Assembly: GCF_949987515.2 (NCBI RefSeq)
Contig: NC_082698.1
Span: 30,222,070-30,286,069, forward strand
Length of the DNA stretch: 64,000 nt
Direction of reading: 5' to 3'
From: Delphinus delphis
Lineage: Eukaryota > Chordata > Mammalia > Artiodactyla > Delphinidae
The notes beneath the pieces are model-generated. The model was not told where the DNA came from and did not search any database. It worked only from the letters and a program-made list of their open reading frames with translations. Shown in pieces: positions 44,385 through 55,880 of this stretch. The translations under genes and the position numbers were made by a program. The first letter of the stretch is position 1. Each line of letters opens with the position of its first letter.

Positions 44385-45300
44385 ACTGGCGCTTCTTCTT
44401 TCATTGTGATAAATTATACATAGCACAAAATTTACCATTTTAGCCATTTTAAGTGTACAGATCAGTAGCATTAAGTACATTCACATTGTTGTGCAACCAT
44501 CACCACAATCCATCTCCAGAACGTTTTCATCATCCCAAACTGAAATTCCATACCCATTAAACAACTCCCATTCCTCCGCTCCCCCAGCCGCTTTCTGTCT
44601 TACTTTTTGTCCCTATGAATTTGACTACTTTAGGTACTTCATATAAGTGGAATCATGCAATATTTATTCTTTTGTGACTGGTTTATTTCACTTAGCATAC
44701 TGTCCTTAAGGTTCATCCATGTTCTCATATGTGTCAGATTTCCCTTCCTTTTTTTTTTTTTTTTTTTTACTTTATTTTTTACTTTTGGCTGCATTGGGTC
44801 TTCCTTGCCGTGCACGGGTTTTTTTCTCTAGTTGCCGCAAGAGGGGACTACTCTTCATTGCGGTGCGCGGGCTTCTCATTGCGGTGGCTTCTCTTGTTGC
44901 GGAGCACAGGCTCTAGGCACGCGGGCTTAGCAGTTGTGGCTCTCGAGCTTTAGAGCACAGCCTCAGTAGTTGTGGCGCACGGGCTTAGTTGCTCCGCGGC
45001 ATGTGGGATCTTCCCGGACCAGGGCTCGAACCCGTGTCCCCTGCACTGGCAGGCGGATTCTTAACCACTGCGCCACCAGGGAAGCCCTTCCCTTCCTTTT
45101 TATGGAGGAATGATAATCCATTGTATGACTATATCACACTTGTTTATCCATTCATAAATCTGGATGGACATTTGGGTTGTTTCTATCTTTGGCTATTGAG
45201 AATAATGCTGCTATGAATGTGGTGCTTTCAGTTCTTTCAATTTGGGTTATATACCCAGAAGTGGGATTGCTGGATCATATAGTATTTCTGTTGAACTTTT
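44385..45300 (-). repeat. Second L1 3' fragment with nested SINE
   Basis: Repeats the same L1 region (TTTTAAGTGTACAGATCAG, ATAAGTGGAATCATGCAAT, TACCCAGAAGTGGGATTGC). Split by the SINE at 44754-45087. Confidence 0.8.
44754..45087 (-). repeat. Long CHR-type SINE
   Basis: Reverse long-type element with target duplication TTCCCTTCCTTTTT at 44740-44753 and 45088-45101. Confidence 0.94.
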
Positions 45301-45677
45301 TGAGGCTTAGAGCCACTTCTAAAGGACAGGGGCCACTAATTAAGGACCCTTGGCCCCCAAAGTTCCTACCTTACATTTGGTTGGGCTGTTTACCTTTTAG
45401 AGGATTTTCCCTTTGTGTGTAGAAACCACTAAGCAACCATGCTTTGAAATGATTTTATTTACAATGTACTCTCATTTTTCAGAAAAGAGAATAGCAAAGT
45501 CCCCTTTGAGGATCCAGGTTTGGAAGAAAGCACAAAACACAGCAGCAGCAGCTCAGGGGGGTTACTCATTGATGTATTCAGCTGCCTTTGCTCTTGCTCC
45601 GCAGCCAGCCTTCTTTTCCTGGCTGAAGGCTGCACGGGATGGGGCAGGCTCGGAGCTCTCATTAAACACTGGCTGAG

Positions 45678-45870
45678 GACTTGCCTGGTGGCGCAGTGGT
45701 TGAGAATCCGCCTGCCGATGCAGGGGACACGGGTTCGTGCCCTGGTCTGGGAAGATCCCACATGCCACGGAGCGGCTGGGCCCGTGAGCCGTGGCCGCTG
45801 AGCCTGCGCTCTGCAGCCGGAGAGGCCGCAACGGTGAGAGGCCCGCATACCGCAAAAAAAAAAAAAAAAA
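45678..45870 (+). repeat. Short CHR-type SINE, intact, long poly-A
   Basis: Forward short-type element ending in a pure A run of about 20. Target duplication AAACACTGGCTGAG at 45664-45677 and AAACACTGGTTGAG at 45871-45884. One of the youngest-looking copies here. Confidence 0.95.
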
Positions 45871-45924
45871 AAACACTGGTTGAGCCAGAAAAGTGGGTTC
45901 TGGTTAAAATTTTTTTTTAAAGTA

Positions 45925-46060
45925 GGGACTTCCCTGGCAGTCCAGTGGTTAAGACTCTGCACTTCCCATGCAGGGGCGTGGGTTTGATCCCTGGTCAGGG
46001 AACTAAGATCCCACATGCTGCGCGGTGTGGCCAAAAAATATAAATAAATAAATAAATAAT
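45925..46060 (+). repeat. Older tRNA-derived SINE
   Basis: Forward, from GGGACTTCCCTGGCAGTCC to a TAAATAAATAAATAAAT tail. Confidence 0.9.
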
Positions 46061-47918
46061 TGCTCCAAAAGCAAAGGAAAAAAGAGTTTTAAAAAAGTAA
46101 AAGTAGGTGCCTTTCACTTTGGGTACACCCAATCAACACCCTTCCTCCTCCTACAAGCATGGGAAGTGTTTTGGTAGAGCTGATAATACTTTTGTAGGGA
46201 TATCATGGTGGTAAGAAGAGGGAGGATGAGAAATTAAAAAATTATATGTGATAGTAATAGTAATACAAATAGTAATAACTACCATTACTATAACAACTAC
46301 CATTGCAGAACGTCCCTTGAGGAGCCACGTTGCCCTCAGTGTTGAGGACCACTGAGTTACGGCGACCAGCTATCCTGGTTGGCCTGAGATTAGGGTAATT
46401 TCCCAGGACAGCAGGCTTTCAGGGCTAAAACCAGGAGGGTCCCAGGCAAATTGGGATGGTGGGTCACCCAAAGGCCAGTCCCCCACTTGCTAGCTGTGTA
46501 ACCTTGGGCTGGTTACTTTACTTCTCTGTGCCTCAGTTTCCCTAGAGAGAATATCCTCTCTATATTATAGATCTCTATATTATACTATAGAGATGATCCT
46601 ATCTAACTCACACATTTGTTTTGAGGATAAGATAAAATGTATGTGTAAGGCATTAAGCTCAGTACATGGCACAATGATAACTACAGATAAATGCTACGAA
46701 TTATTACCTAAATTCTTATCTAATTTAACCTTGAAGGTTTGTTTGTTCTTTGGGGGAGACAGCAATTTTATTTTACTTAAATGTATAGTCCGTCTGTATC
46801 CACAGATTTATATAATAAAAGCCAAATATATGGCAAGACTGCTAGAAAAGAAAATATTAAAACCATATAGTAGTAGAGAGAAAAGAATGAACCCCAAATC
46901 AAGGCTAACAGGTTTCTAAAAGTGTGCATTCACAGGGCCTGGATTAAGAGGGAGGGGCCGTGGTTTACTTGGGGCTGTCAAGCTGAGCACCAGGTGCAGC
47001 TGGCTCCTCCTTCTCTGCTTAGAACAGCTCCTAAATTAGATGGTTTTATTATGTCCATTTTACAGAATTGGAAACAGAGTAAAAAGCACAAAGTCTCCCA
47101 ATGCCCTTGTCAGTTTTTTCGGCACTAGCTGCTGGCCATCCTAATTTTGCAGGAGTAGTACGATGAAGGGTTAGAGATTATGGGCCTGGATATCACAGCC
47201 GAGCTGCTCACGCAGCATCCTAGAGCCAGGGCAGCCTTCAGGAGTTGAGTCCAAACTGCTTGCTTTGCAAATGGGACCATGAGGCCCAGAGCTGGGACTG
47301 CTGTCCCCAGCATCCAGGTACTGGAGGAACCAAGACTACTACCCAAGTCACCCAACTCCCAACGTGGTGCCCCCTCTAAAGTTGGTCAGGACCAGAAGGC
47401 TGTGGGCCCTGGACAGCTCACTAGACATAGGGGCACAGGCCTGTGACGGGTAAGAATGAATTTAGACAATGTTCTCAAGTCTGTATTTCCAAATGGGCTT
47501 ATGTTTTCCCAAATGAAGTCATGTGCTTTTTCTGAGGAGGAGACCAGCACTGTCTCCAAGGAGGTCTGGTGTTTTCCTGCACGAGTCTGAAGCAGGAAAG
47601 AGAAGGCCTCAGTGCACTTGTGTGTCAGGGTCTGTAGATGCTGGACTCACCTGTGCCTTCCCTCCCCCAAGAAACCAGAAGCAAAGTTACTCCAGGAGGA
47701 AAATCCAGAATGGCCTACTTGAAGCGAATGGGGGGGAGGTTACAGCCTCCCAAGCTGAGCTCCAGGCTGTGGTGACCCTGCCAGGACTTCCCGCACCCTA
47801 TGAGGCCTGGTCTGTCACACAACCAGCAGCCCATTTGTCATCTTTCCTACTTTCCCATATGATGTGACTTATAGAGAACTTATAGAGCATATGTCTTTCA
47901 TGTTCAAAGGCAATTTTT
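46061..47918. other. Spacer, mostly unique
   Basis: A sense MIR lies at about 46480-46710 (CTTGCTAGCTGTGTAACCTT, GTGCCTCAGTTTCCC). No gene was recognised; the longest frames (about 110 codons, for example at 47523-47867) have no family resemblance. Confidence 0.5.
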
Positions 47919-48235
47919 AAAATATTTATTTATTTATTTATTTTTGGCTGTGTTGGGTCTTCATTGCTGTGCATGCGTTTTCTCTAGTTGCGGTGAGCGG
48001 GGGCTACTCTTCGTTGTGGTGCACGGGCTTCTCATCGTGCTGGCTTCTCTTGTTGCGGAGCACGGGCTCTAGGCACGCGGGCTTCAGTAGTTGTCGCACA
48101 TGGGGTCAGCACTTGTGGCCCATGGGCTTAGTTACTCTGCGACATGTGGGATCTTCCCAGACCAGGGATCAAACCCATGTCCCCTGAATTGGCAGGCGGA
48201 TTCCTAACCACTGCGCCACCAGGGAAGTCGCCCCG
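47919..48235 (-). repeat. Long CHR-type SINE
   Basis: Reverse long-type element with target duplication AAGGCAATTTTT at 47907-47918 and AAGGCAAATTTTT at 48236-48248. Confidence 0.93.
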
Positions 48236-48315
48236 AAGGCAAATTTTTGATAATCAACTTTATTGCAGTTATATTTCACATATAATTAATTTACCCATTT
48301 TAAGTGTCCATTGAG

Positions 48316-48537
48316 GTTTTTTCTTTTTTTTTTTTTTTTTTTTTTCAGTACGTGGGCCTCTCACTGTTGTGGCCTCTCCCATTGCGGAGCACAGGCTCCG
48401 GACGCGCAGGCTTAGCGGCCGTGGCTCACGGGCCCAGCCGCTCCGCAGCATGTGGGATCTTCCCGGACTGGGGCACGAACCCGTGTCTCCTGCATTGGCA
48501 AGCGGACTCCCAACCACTGCGCCACCAGGGAAGCCCC
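48316..48537 (-). repeat. Short CHR-type SINE (first of a pair at one target)
   Basis: Reverse short-type element between two copies of TCCATTGAG (48307-48315 and 48538-48546), inserted in an antisense L1 3' fragment. Confidence 0.93.
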
Positions 48538-48546
48538 TCCATTGAG

Positions 48547-48845
48547 TTTTTTTTAAGGTTTTTTAAAACATTTATTTATTTAATTTATTTTTTTGGCTGC
48601 GTCGGGTCTTAGTTGCGGCATGTAGGATATTTCATCGTGGCACAGGCTTCTCTCTAGTTGCGGCACGAGGGCTCCAGGGCATGTGGGCTCTCTAATTGAG
48701 GTGCGCGGACTCAGTAGTTGTGGCGTGCAGGCTTAGTTGCCCCACGGCGTGTGGGATCTTGGTTCCCTGACCAGGGATCAAACCCGCGTCCCCTGCATTG
48801 CAAGACAGATTCTTTACCACTGGACCACCAGGGAAGTCCGAAGGG
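48547..48845 (-). repeat. Different CHR-type SINE (second at the same target)
   Basis: A distinct subtype (GCGTCGGGTCTTAGTTGCGG, ending CACTGGACCACCAGGGAAGT) between TCCATTGAGTTTT at 48538-48550 and again at 48846-48858. Confidence 0.9.
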
Positions 48846-49140
48846 TCCATTGAGTTTTGACAAATGTATACACCCATGCATCTGCCACCATAATTAATAT
48901 ATGGTGTGTGTGTTTACAGTTTGTTTTGTTGTTTGGGTGTACAGTTCTGAGTTTTAACACCAGTGTAGATGTGTGTAACCATTACCACAGTCAGGACACT
49001 GAGCAATTCCATCGCCCCCCCATTGCCCCCCAAAACTCCCGTGCTCGTCTTTGTAGTCACAGCCTCCCCTCCACCAACTGAACCTTTGGCGACCACTGAT
49101 CTGTGATCTGAACCTACAGTTTTGTCCAAGGCAAATTCTA
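48846..49140 (-). repeat. L1 3' fragment, continuation
   Basis: Resumes the L1 seen before 48306 (TTTTGACAAATGTATACACC, TGTGTAACCATTACCACAG). Confidence 0.75.
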
Positions 49141-49554
49141 ATCATGATTACCTAGGTCGTAATTTTATTAAAAGTAACCCCTTTCCCTTTAGGCACTGTA
49201 CTGTATCCACTTTCCCAACCAACACCCTTAGCACAAAGGAGAGAAGCAGGTAACCAGGAGAAAACTTTGGGATGGGAAGGACGACTGAAGATCTTTATCA
49301 GGCCCACCGTGGTCCCCTGGCTGCCTCTGGACTAGCCTTTGCTTCCTTAGCAAGGGAAGACAAAGACCCAGTTCACCTTGGCCAGAAAATCATGCAACAG
49401 GAGTGAGGGAATCAGCTGATCTGACATCTTCAATGTGACTTCAAAGTCGAAAAAGAGCGGCGACCTGCATTGGAAGCATGGTGAAGTTGCGATGACTTCA
49501 AATCCCCAAATAGATTGCTGTTACAATTATAGAAAAAGAAAGAACTAGATCAAA

Positions 49555-49990
49555 TACCAGATACAGAATAGAATTTTTCTTACTGAGGTGAAATTCACAT
49601 GCATAAAATTAGCCATTTTAAAGTGTACAATTCAGTGACATTTAGTACACCCACAGCACTGTGCAACCACCACCGCTATCAAGCTCCAAAACATTTTCAG
49701 CACTCCAAAAGGAAACCTCGTACCCTTTAGCAGTCATTCCCCCGCCACCACCATTCTCGCTCCCCAGAACTAAGCAACCACCAATCTACTTTCTGCCTCT
49801 GTGGGTTTACTTATTCTGGATATTTTCACATGCATGACCTTGTGTTTCTGGCTTCTCTCACTTAGCATGTTTTTGAGCATCATGTTGTAGCACATCGGCA
49901 CTTCATTTCTTTTTATGGCTGAGTAATATTCCATTGCATGGCTCTACCCCAACTTGTTTATTCATCTGTTCATGGACCACAGCATAGAAT
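49555..49990 (-). repeat. L1 3' fragment (antisense)
   Basis: Contains AATTAGCCATTTTAAAGTG, TCTGGATATTTTCACATGC and GGCTGAGTAATATTCCATTG. Confidence 0.8.
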
Positions 49991-50095
49991 TCCCCTTTCT
50001 TTAGGCTTACACATCACTAAGACTATTTCTGCTTCTCAGAGCTTCACTCCAACATCACCCCTGCCAAGGTCATGTGATAAGTCTTCCCATACATT

Positions 50096-50297
50096 TTTTT
50101 TTTTTGCGGTACGCGGGCCTCTCACTGTCGTGGCCTCTCCCGTTGCAGAGCACAGGCTCCGGACGCGCAGGCTCAGCGGCCATGGCTCACGGGCCCAGCC
50201 GCTTCGCGGCATGTGGGATCTTCCCGGACTGAGGCACGAACCCGCGTCCCCTGCATCGGCAGGCGGACTCTCAACCACTGCGCCACCAGGGAAGCCC
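50096..50297 (-). repeat. Short CHR-type SINE, intact
   Basis: Reverse short-type element with target duplication CCCATACAT at 50086-50094 and 50298-50306. Confidence 0.94.
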
Positions 50298-50306
50298 CCC
50301 ATACAT

Positions 50307-51955
50307 ATTCTTATGTAATATAACAATTTTGTAAAGAAAGGATCACCCTCCATTTTACAGATTCAGGATCTGAGGCACAGAAGGATGACATGGATGGATG
50401 CAGGTGGAGTTCCAAGCCTAGAGTCTGTCTCTTCATCCCCGCTGGTGTGTCTGAGTACAGGTTACTGAAAACAAAGTCCAGGTGGAAAGCAAACTCCTTG
50501 CGAAGAATTTCAATGCAGTCCAAAAAAATTCAGAAAATCCTTGAATTCTGTGTCCTTCCACGGGTGATGCTGAATACCCTCCATGTCTCTTTCCAGGCAG
50601 GTGCCCAGCGTGCCAGGCACGCAGCTCTCATCGCTTCCCTTTCTGATACCCTCTCATTACTTTTAATTGCATCTGAGCCTCTCTAGCATCTTGTATTTTG
50701 ATTCCTAATCCAGGGCATTTCTCTGCCTCCCACTGGTCCAGCACAGCACTTTCCTCTCTCGGAGCTCTCCAGAGAAGTGCCCCCAGAAAATGGAACTGGT
50801 CTTTTGTAATGAATTCATCTTTATAATGAATAGTGTAATAACCAAGTCCAGGCATATTTACATAGCAATCTCCACACAAAAGCAACATTACAAAGGGAAG
50901 ATTTTTAAAAGAATGCCATCTCAGCTCCATTTCCCTTAGTACTAAGAACACTATGGGAATTACCCTGACAAGAAAAGAAAAACGACTTCCAGGGATGCTG
51001 GGTTAGAGACAATAGCTACACCAGCTCCATTAATGTTTAAAGTCAATGGAGCATAAAACTGCTTTTCTCTACTTACGGGCAGGCATCATCTTACAGAGAG
51101 GAGAAAAAAAAATTCCCATTTATTTAACTCTGCTGAAATCCATAAGCCCTCCCCTAATTTTCATTCCCCTTGAAATTCTCCAGTAAGTACCATCAGAATG
51201 AAAATGAAAATCACTCTCTCTGGGGGAAATGGCTTTCAGTCCTCATCAGTAAAGCGTGTGAAGAGCCCTCCACATAGATGCAGGAGGAAGGCTGCTTGTT
51301 GGGAAAGGATCTGTCAGCAAAACCTGCAGAACTAGTTGTAGGGGGTCACACCTTGGGATTTGGGAGCCTTTGGGCTGACTTCAAGAAGGCCTTAATCAAT
51401 CCCAGGTCAGGGTGGTCCCGGGGCAGAATTCAGGGACAAGGCAGTTTCAAGGGAGTAATGCCTTGGGGGTACGTTTTACTTAGTGGGCTGTAAGGGGGAA
51501 ACTTTATCATGAATATATTAGCTGATTCCCTCAGGGAATCGCTGGAATTAAGCCAGGCCTCTGTGAGTAAACCATTGGACCTAATCCCACGTTACATTTG
51601 TGTAATGCCTGACAAAGCCTGCTCCCATTATCTTATTTGATCCTGAAAGCAATCCTCAGAGGGAGGCAGGGCTGGGATTATTTTTTCCATTTTACATGTG
51701 TTTTCGCTTGTAAACTGATTTGCCAGGAGCCACACACCCAGACACGGCAGGAATGAGACGTGAATCTCTTTAGGTCTTGGTACAACCTGTTCAAGGTTTT
51801 TCTCGACTTCGCACACAGACTGATCATAATATTCCCAGCCCCACCCAGTCCTTACAACCTTTGGCTTAACCAGCAGCTGGGAGCTGCTCAGGGCAGAGCT
51901 TGTGTTTACAGTGCCCAAACACCTCTGTCCTGAAGAACTACAGCCCTGCCTGACA
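50307..51955. other. Spacer, mostly unique
   Basis: No gene recognised and no clear repeats, except a possible antisense MIR at about 51590-51740. Confidence 0.5.
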
Positions 51956-51959
51956 AGCT

Positions 51960-52985
51960 CTGTGGTGGGAAAAAAATCGTATCATCTCCCTGCACCAGTG
52001 ACCAAAATGAATCCAGATAGATTTGAAAAAAATCAAGGCACTAGAAAAATCTCAGGAAAATAGAACGTAATATTTAATAACTTTCTGGAGGCAAGAAGAC
52101 TAAATTTAGCATTGTGTTAGAAGTTTCAAAGGAAGGTACTTTATGTAGATTTGACTATATTAAAGTTTAAGTTTTAGTGAAAAAAAAAAAACTCCACAGG
52201 GCCAACAAAAACCGAAGAAATATTCACAGCAAACTATGAAAGAAAAGAGTGAACTTCTGGCATGTAGAGGAGTCATGCAAATACAAAAGAAAAAAATCAA
52301 TAGGAAAAACTTATTAGAGAACTATTCACAAAAAAAGGAAGTACAGTTGGTTAAACATTTAGAAAACTACTCTACCTAACTAAAAGCAAAGAAATAAATA
52401 CTGAAATGAGATCCATTTCACCTACAAAATCAGAAAAATAACTATAATACTCAAGTATTAATACCAGTGAAGGCGCAACGAATAATGTATGCTTACACAT
52501 GAATGATGAGAGAGTAAATTTACCCAACTGTTGGAAAGCAATTTGGTACATTTATCAGAAACCTTAAAATATCCATATCCTTTGACCTGAATTCCCATTC
52601 CTGGGAATATGTTCTTAGGAAAGAATCAACACGGAAAACGTTTTACACACAAAAATGTTAGTCACGCACTTATTTACAACGGTAAAATGAGGTAAACCGC
52701 AAACGTTAAAGGAATTATTTAGTAAGTTATGGTACAGCCACTTAATGGAAACTTGCGTAATCATTACATGTTCTCAAGGCGCATGCAATAACACGAACAC
52801 CGTTTACGGGATAATGCTAGTGGAAAAGTGTATAACGTTGTATACGAGTGGCTGTTTGTATAACACTTTTATAGAAAAAGGCTGGAAAAGAAAACCTTTT
52901 AATATGTGAACCATGTTTGACTCCTATGATTAGAGAGGTTTTTTTCATCGCCCTATATTTCTATTTAAATCTTTTTTTACTGGCC
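51960..52985 (+). repeat. Ancient L1 3' region
   Basis: Old sense L1 3' sequence, recognisable from GGAAAGCAATTTGGTACA, ACCTGAATTCCCATTCCTGG, TTATTTACAACGGTAAAATG and TTATGGTACAGCCACTTAAT. Heavily diverged. Confidence 0.65.
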
Positions 52986-53019
52986 GCGCGGCTTTTTTTT
53001 TTTTTTTTTCTTTAATGAA

Positions 53020-53794
53020 CAAAGTCTAGCCAGGCGGTGGCGCGTCTTTCTCTCGCGCTGTGTCGTAGCGCTTGAGGACTAGGCGGAGGGAGCAGGCACC
53101 GAGACTCCACCTCAGGGCGATTCCGCCCTCCATTACGAAGTCCCCTCCCCGCCCCCAATTTCCCCAGCCCCACCCCTCCCAAGCCAGCTGGTCGCAGGGC
53201 CCGCCCCTCCCCCACCACTCCCGGGCCCCGCTGACTGCGGGTGCGCGGGAGGGGGAGCGGGGCCGCCCAAGTCTTGCTGACACGTGGGGAGGGAGGAAGC
53301 GTCGGAGGATGAGTGGTTGGGTGTGTGGGTGGGTGTGTCCGTTAGTGGGAGAATCCAATCGTGGCCACCTCAGAGTCTCCATAGTCCTGTGCTGCTAATC
53401 CGGTCGGGGAAGTACGAAGCTCTCCCCATGCCCCAGATCCCCTCCTAAGCAAACACCCAGCGCAGACACAAGAAGGCTCCGGCCGCGGCCCTGCGCTGCC
53501 CGTGACGGCCCGCGCTGCGCCACTTCCTCGTTTGTCCCCCCTGCCCCGGCGCGGTGGTAGGGCCCGGAGGCAACGTCACCCATTGTTTACAAATCAACCA
53601 GAGCCGGTAGGATTCCGGCTCCCGCGGCTGCTGGCGCGCGGCGAGAGTGCCTGGCGGGCTCCGGCTTCCGCGTCCGCCCCGGCTCCGGCTTCGGCCTCAG
53701 CACCGCGCCCGGCTCCGCCGCGGCCCACCGAGCCCCGGGGGCAGCCGAGCCGCCGGCGACTCCCGCAGAGCTCCGGGTGCCCGCGCGGGGGGCC
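53020..53794 (+). promoter_or_regulatory. FRAT2: FRAT2 promoter and 5'UTR
   Basis: GC-rich with many CpGs and no TATA box. Visible candidate sites: CCAAT (about 53355), CRE half-sites TGACG (about 53500) and AACGTCACC (about 53572), and a forkhead/SOX-like CATTGTTTACAAATC (about 53581). The TSS is not resolved; the known human transcript size puts it near 53600. No ATG occurs between about 53600 and the coding start. Confidence 0.55.
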
Positions 53795-54740
53795 ATGCCG
53801 TGCCGGAGGGAGGAGGAAGAGGAAGCCGGCGAGGAAGAGGAGGAGGAGGAGGACAGCTTCCTCCTACTGGAACAGTCGGTGACTCTGGGCGGCTCGGGCG
53901 AGGTGGACCGGCTGGTGGCCCAGATCGGCGAGACGCTGCAGCTGGACGCGGCGCAGGACCGCCCTGCCTCCCCGTGCGCGCCCCCGGGGCCGCCACTGCA
54001 GCCCCCGCGACCCCCGGCGGTGGTGCGGGCGGACAAGGCCCGAGCCCCGGCTCTGCCGTTGCTTCTGCCGCCCGCCTCGGCCGACACTGGGGGTCCGGCG
54101 CCCCCGGGGGCCCTGCGCTGCGCCCTCGGGGACCGTGGCCGGGTGCGGGGCCGGGCTGCGCCCTACTTTGTGGCCGAGCTCGCCGCAAGCCCCAGCGCGC
54201 TGCCCGGGCCGTGCCGGCGAGGATGGCTGCGGGGCGCTGTCGCCTCCCGCCGCCTGCAACAGCGACGATGGCCCCCAGCCGGGGCGCGCGCCAACGACGA
54301 CGACCCGCACAGGCTCCTGCAGCAGCTGGTGCTCTCGGGGAACCTCATCAAGGAGGCCGTGCGGAGGCTCCAGCGAGCCGTCGCCGCGGTGGCAGCCACG
54401 GGCCCCGCGGTACCCCCCGGACCCGGGGGCAGCCGCAGCCGACCGGACCCTGTCGCCCTTCAGCCCTCCGGCGCCTTGCACTGACCCTGGGCCCCTGGAG
54501 GAGGAAGAAGCCGCTGCGGGGACCCAACGGCGTCCTGTGCCTTCCCCAACCTTGAGCTGAAGCCGCCGTTGCCGTCCTGGGAGCGACCGCCTAGGCTGCA
54601 AGGAGGCTAGTGGGGAGAGACCTCAAGCCGAGAAGTTACCCGCCCCGGCGAGGCTGTCGGCGAAAACTTGAGCGTGGAGAAATGCACGGGCCAGGGCGCG
54701 TACGTGTCGCGTGAGAATTTCCCCGGCCACCTCGGGGACA
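53040..54740. other. CpG island over FRAT2
   Basis: The densest CpG region of the window, spanning the FRAT2 promoter and the whole coding region. Its composition produces long open frames on both strands. Confidence 0.85.
53795..54484 (+). CDS. FRAT2: FRAT2, GSK3-binding Wnt pathway activator
   Basis: Single-exon protein of 229 residues (human FRAT2 is 233). FRAT proteins bind GSK3, displace it from axin and so stabilise beta-catenin. In order: MPCRREEEEEAGEEEEEEED acidic start, the conserved EVDRLVAQIGETLQLDAAQD, a proline/alanine-rich middle, GDRGRVRGRAAPY, and the GSK3-binding helix with DDDPHRLLQQLVLSGNLIKE from about residue 168, ending near 193. The C-terminus ends LQPSGALH. FRAT2 is preferred over FRAT1 because of length and the RRLQQRRW segment. 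The true start is ATG at 53795; an in-frame GTG at 53777 is upstream but not a plausible start. Intact. Same strand as RRP12, about 22 kb downstream, as in human. Confidence 0.95.
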   Translation: MPCRREEEEEAGEEEEEEEDSFLLLEQSVTLGGSGEVDRLVAQIGETLQLDAAQDRPASPCAPPGPPLQPPRPPAVVRADKARAPALPLLLPPASADTGGPAPPGALRCALGDRGRVRGRAAPYFVAELAASPSALPGPCRRGWLRGAVASRRLQQRRWPPAGARANDDDPHRLLQQLVLSGNLIKEAVRRLQRAVAAVAATGPAVPPGPGGSRSRPDPVALQPSGALH

Positions 54741-55880
54741 GGAACCTGGGATAAAACTGGGAGAACTATGGCAGCTATTTGCATCAACTTGTACCTGACT
54801 TAACTCTTGGGGGTGTCGTGTGCTTGGATTGTTTAAAGATACGGCTCCAAGGGGCGAGAATCGCGAGGGCTTTGTAAGAATACTTGAAAACTGATGACAC
54901 GAATACATTTTATTTTCCGGTGGAGGAACTTAGTGAAAATGGTGCTACAATTGCTGTGCAAAGAAATTCCGGAGGGAAGAAGAATGTAAAAGCTTGGTGG
55001 TGGGTGGGTTGGCATCGCCCGCCCCCTTTCTCCCATCACATCGGTGACTGGTCGAGGTGGGAGATGTGAGCTCCAGTTGTCGGGGGTAGGGAGGTGGAGA
55101 ATTTTGAAGGTGGGTCGAGGTGGATGTGGACTTTTAAATGACTTGACCTTGCCACCTGTGTTTCAAGGTCACGGTGTGCTTGGACGGAAGGTTGTGGGCT
55201 TCCTGGGAGAGCTAACTGACCGCTGTGTCTTTTTTCTCTTGCTCCGAGAAGAGCCCTGTCTGTGCTTCGCCACCTCCTAGCGTCTCCAGAGGACACACAG
55301 GTGGAGAGGGCTGTGCGAGGAGAGAGATTTTTTTTCCTCTGTTCTCTCCTTCTGTCCAGAGCTCCTCCTCCTCCCGTGAGGCCACTCCTGGCCGTGCCAT
55401 GAGATTTCTCAGAAACAGGCATAAACAATGTCTTATGTCTCTTTCCTGCCCTCCCGGCTGGCCTTTCTTATTCCACCCTTTCTGATGTCTTCACTGCATG
55501 GATGAGACCCCGGCTGTTTTTCTGCTCTGTTCTGGTCCTCTGTGGAGCCATAGGTCTGAGCTTTCGTGGGTCTTCACCCCTCAGTTTCCTTCTGCCACCA
55601 GCTCTTTGTGAGTGACCGAAACCGTTTTTTAAATGGGACTCTCCAAGAGGAGAAACCGCAGGCTTTACCCGTATGAAACTTGACGGTGCTTTAAGTAAGG
55701 TGCCACCCCCAAACTGTAAAGGAGCTAAACTAATTTTTTTAAAAGATTCAATGGCTTGTTCATCCTCCAGATGTAGCTATTGACGTACACTTCGCACCGG
55801 AGTGTCTGAAATTGTGGTGGTCCTGATTTATAGGATTTCTTAATTAAAGTGTCTGCTGAATAAATTTGGTTTTTGTTTTG
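54485..55880 (+). other. FRAT2: FRAT2 3'UTR
   Basis: About 1.4 kb from the stop to the poly(A) site, without recognised repeats, so the transcript would be about 2.2-2.3 kb, as known for FRAT2. Confidence 0.75.
55859..55880 (+). terminator. FRAT2: FRAT2 poly(A) signal
   Basis: AATAAA at 55859-55864, followed by the GT-rich TTTGGTTTTTGTTTTGG. Confidence 0.85.

Noticed and set aside
53777..53794. GTG start six codons upstream of the FRAT2 ATG
   Set aside because: Nuclear genes start at ATG, and the family begins MPCRREEE, which matches ATG at 53795.
53647..54601. Long open frames of 302 codons (plus) and 245 codons (minus) overlapping FRAT2
   Set aside because: They follow from the extreme GC content of the CpG island, the plus frame begins at GTG, and the FRAT2 frame alone matches a known protein along its length.
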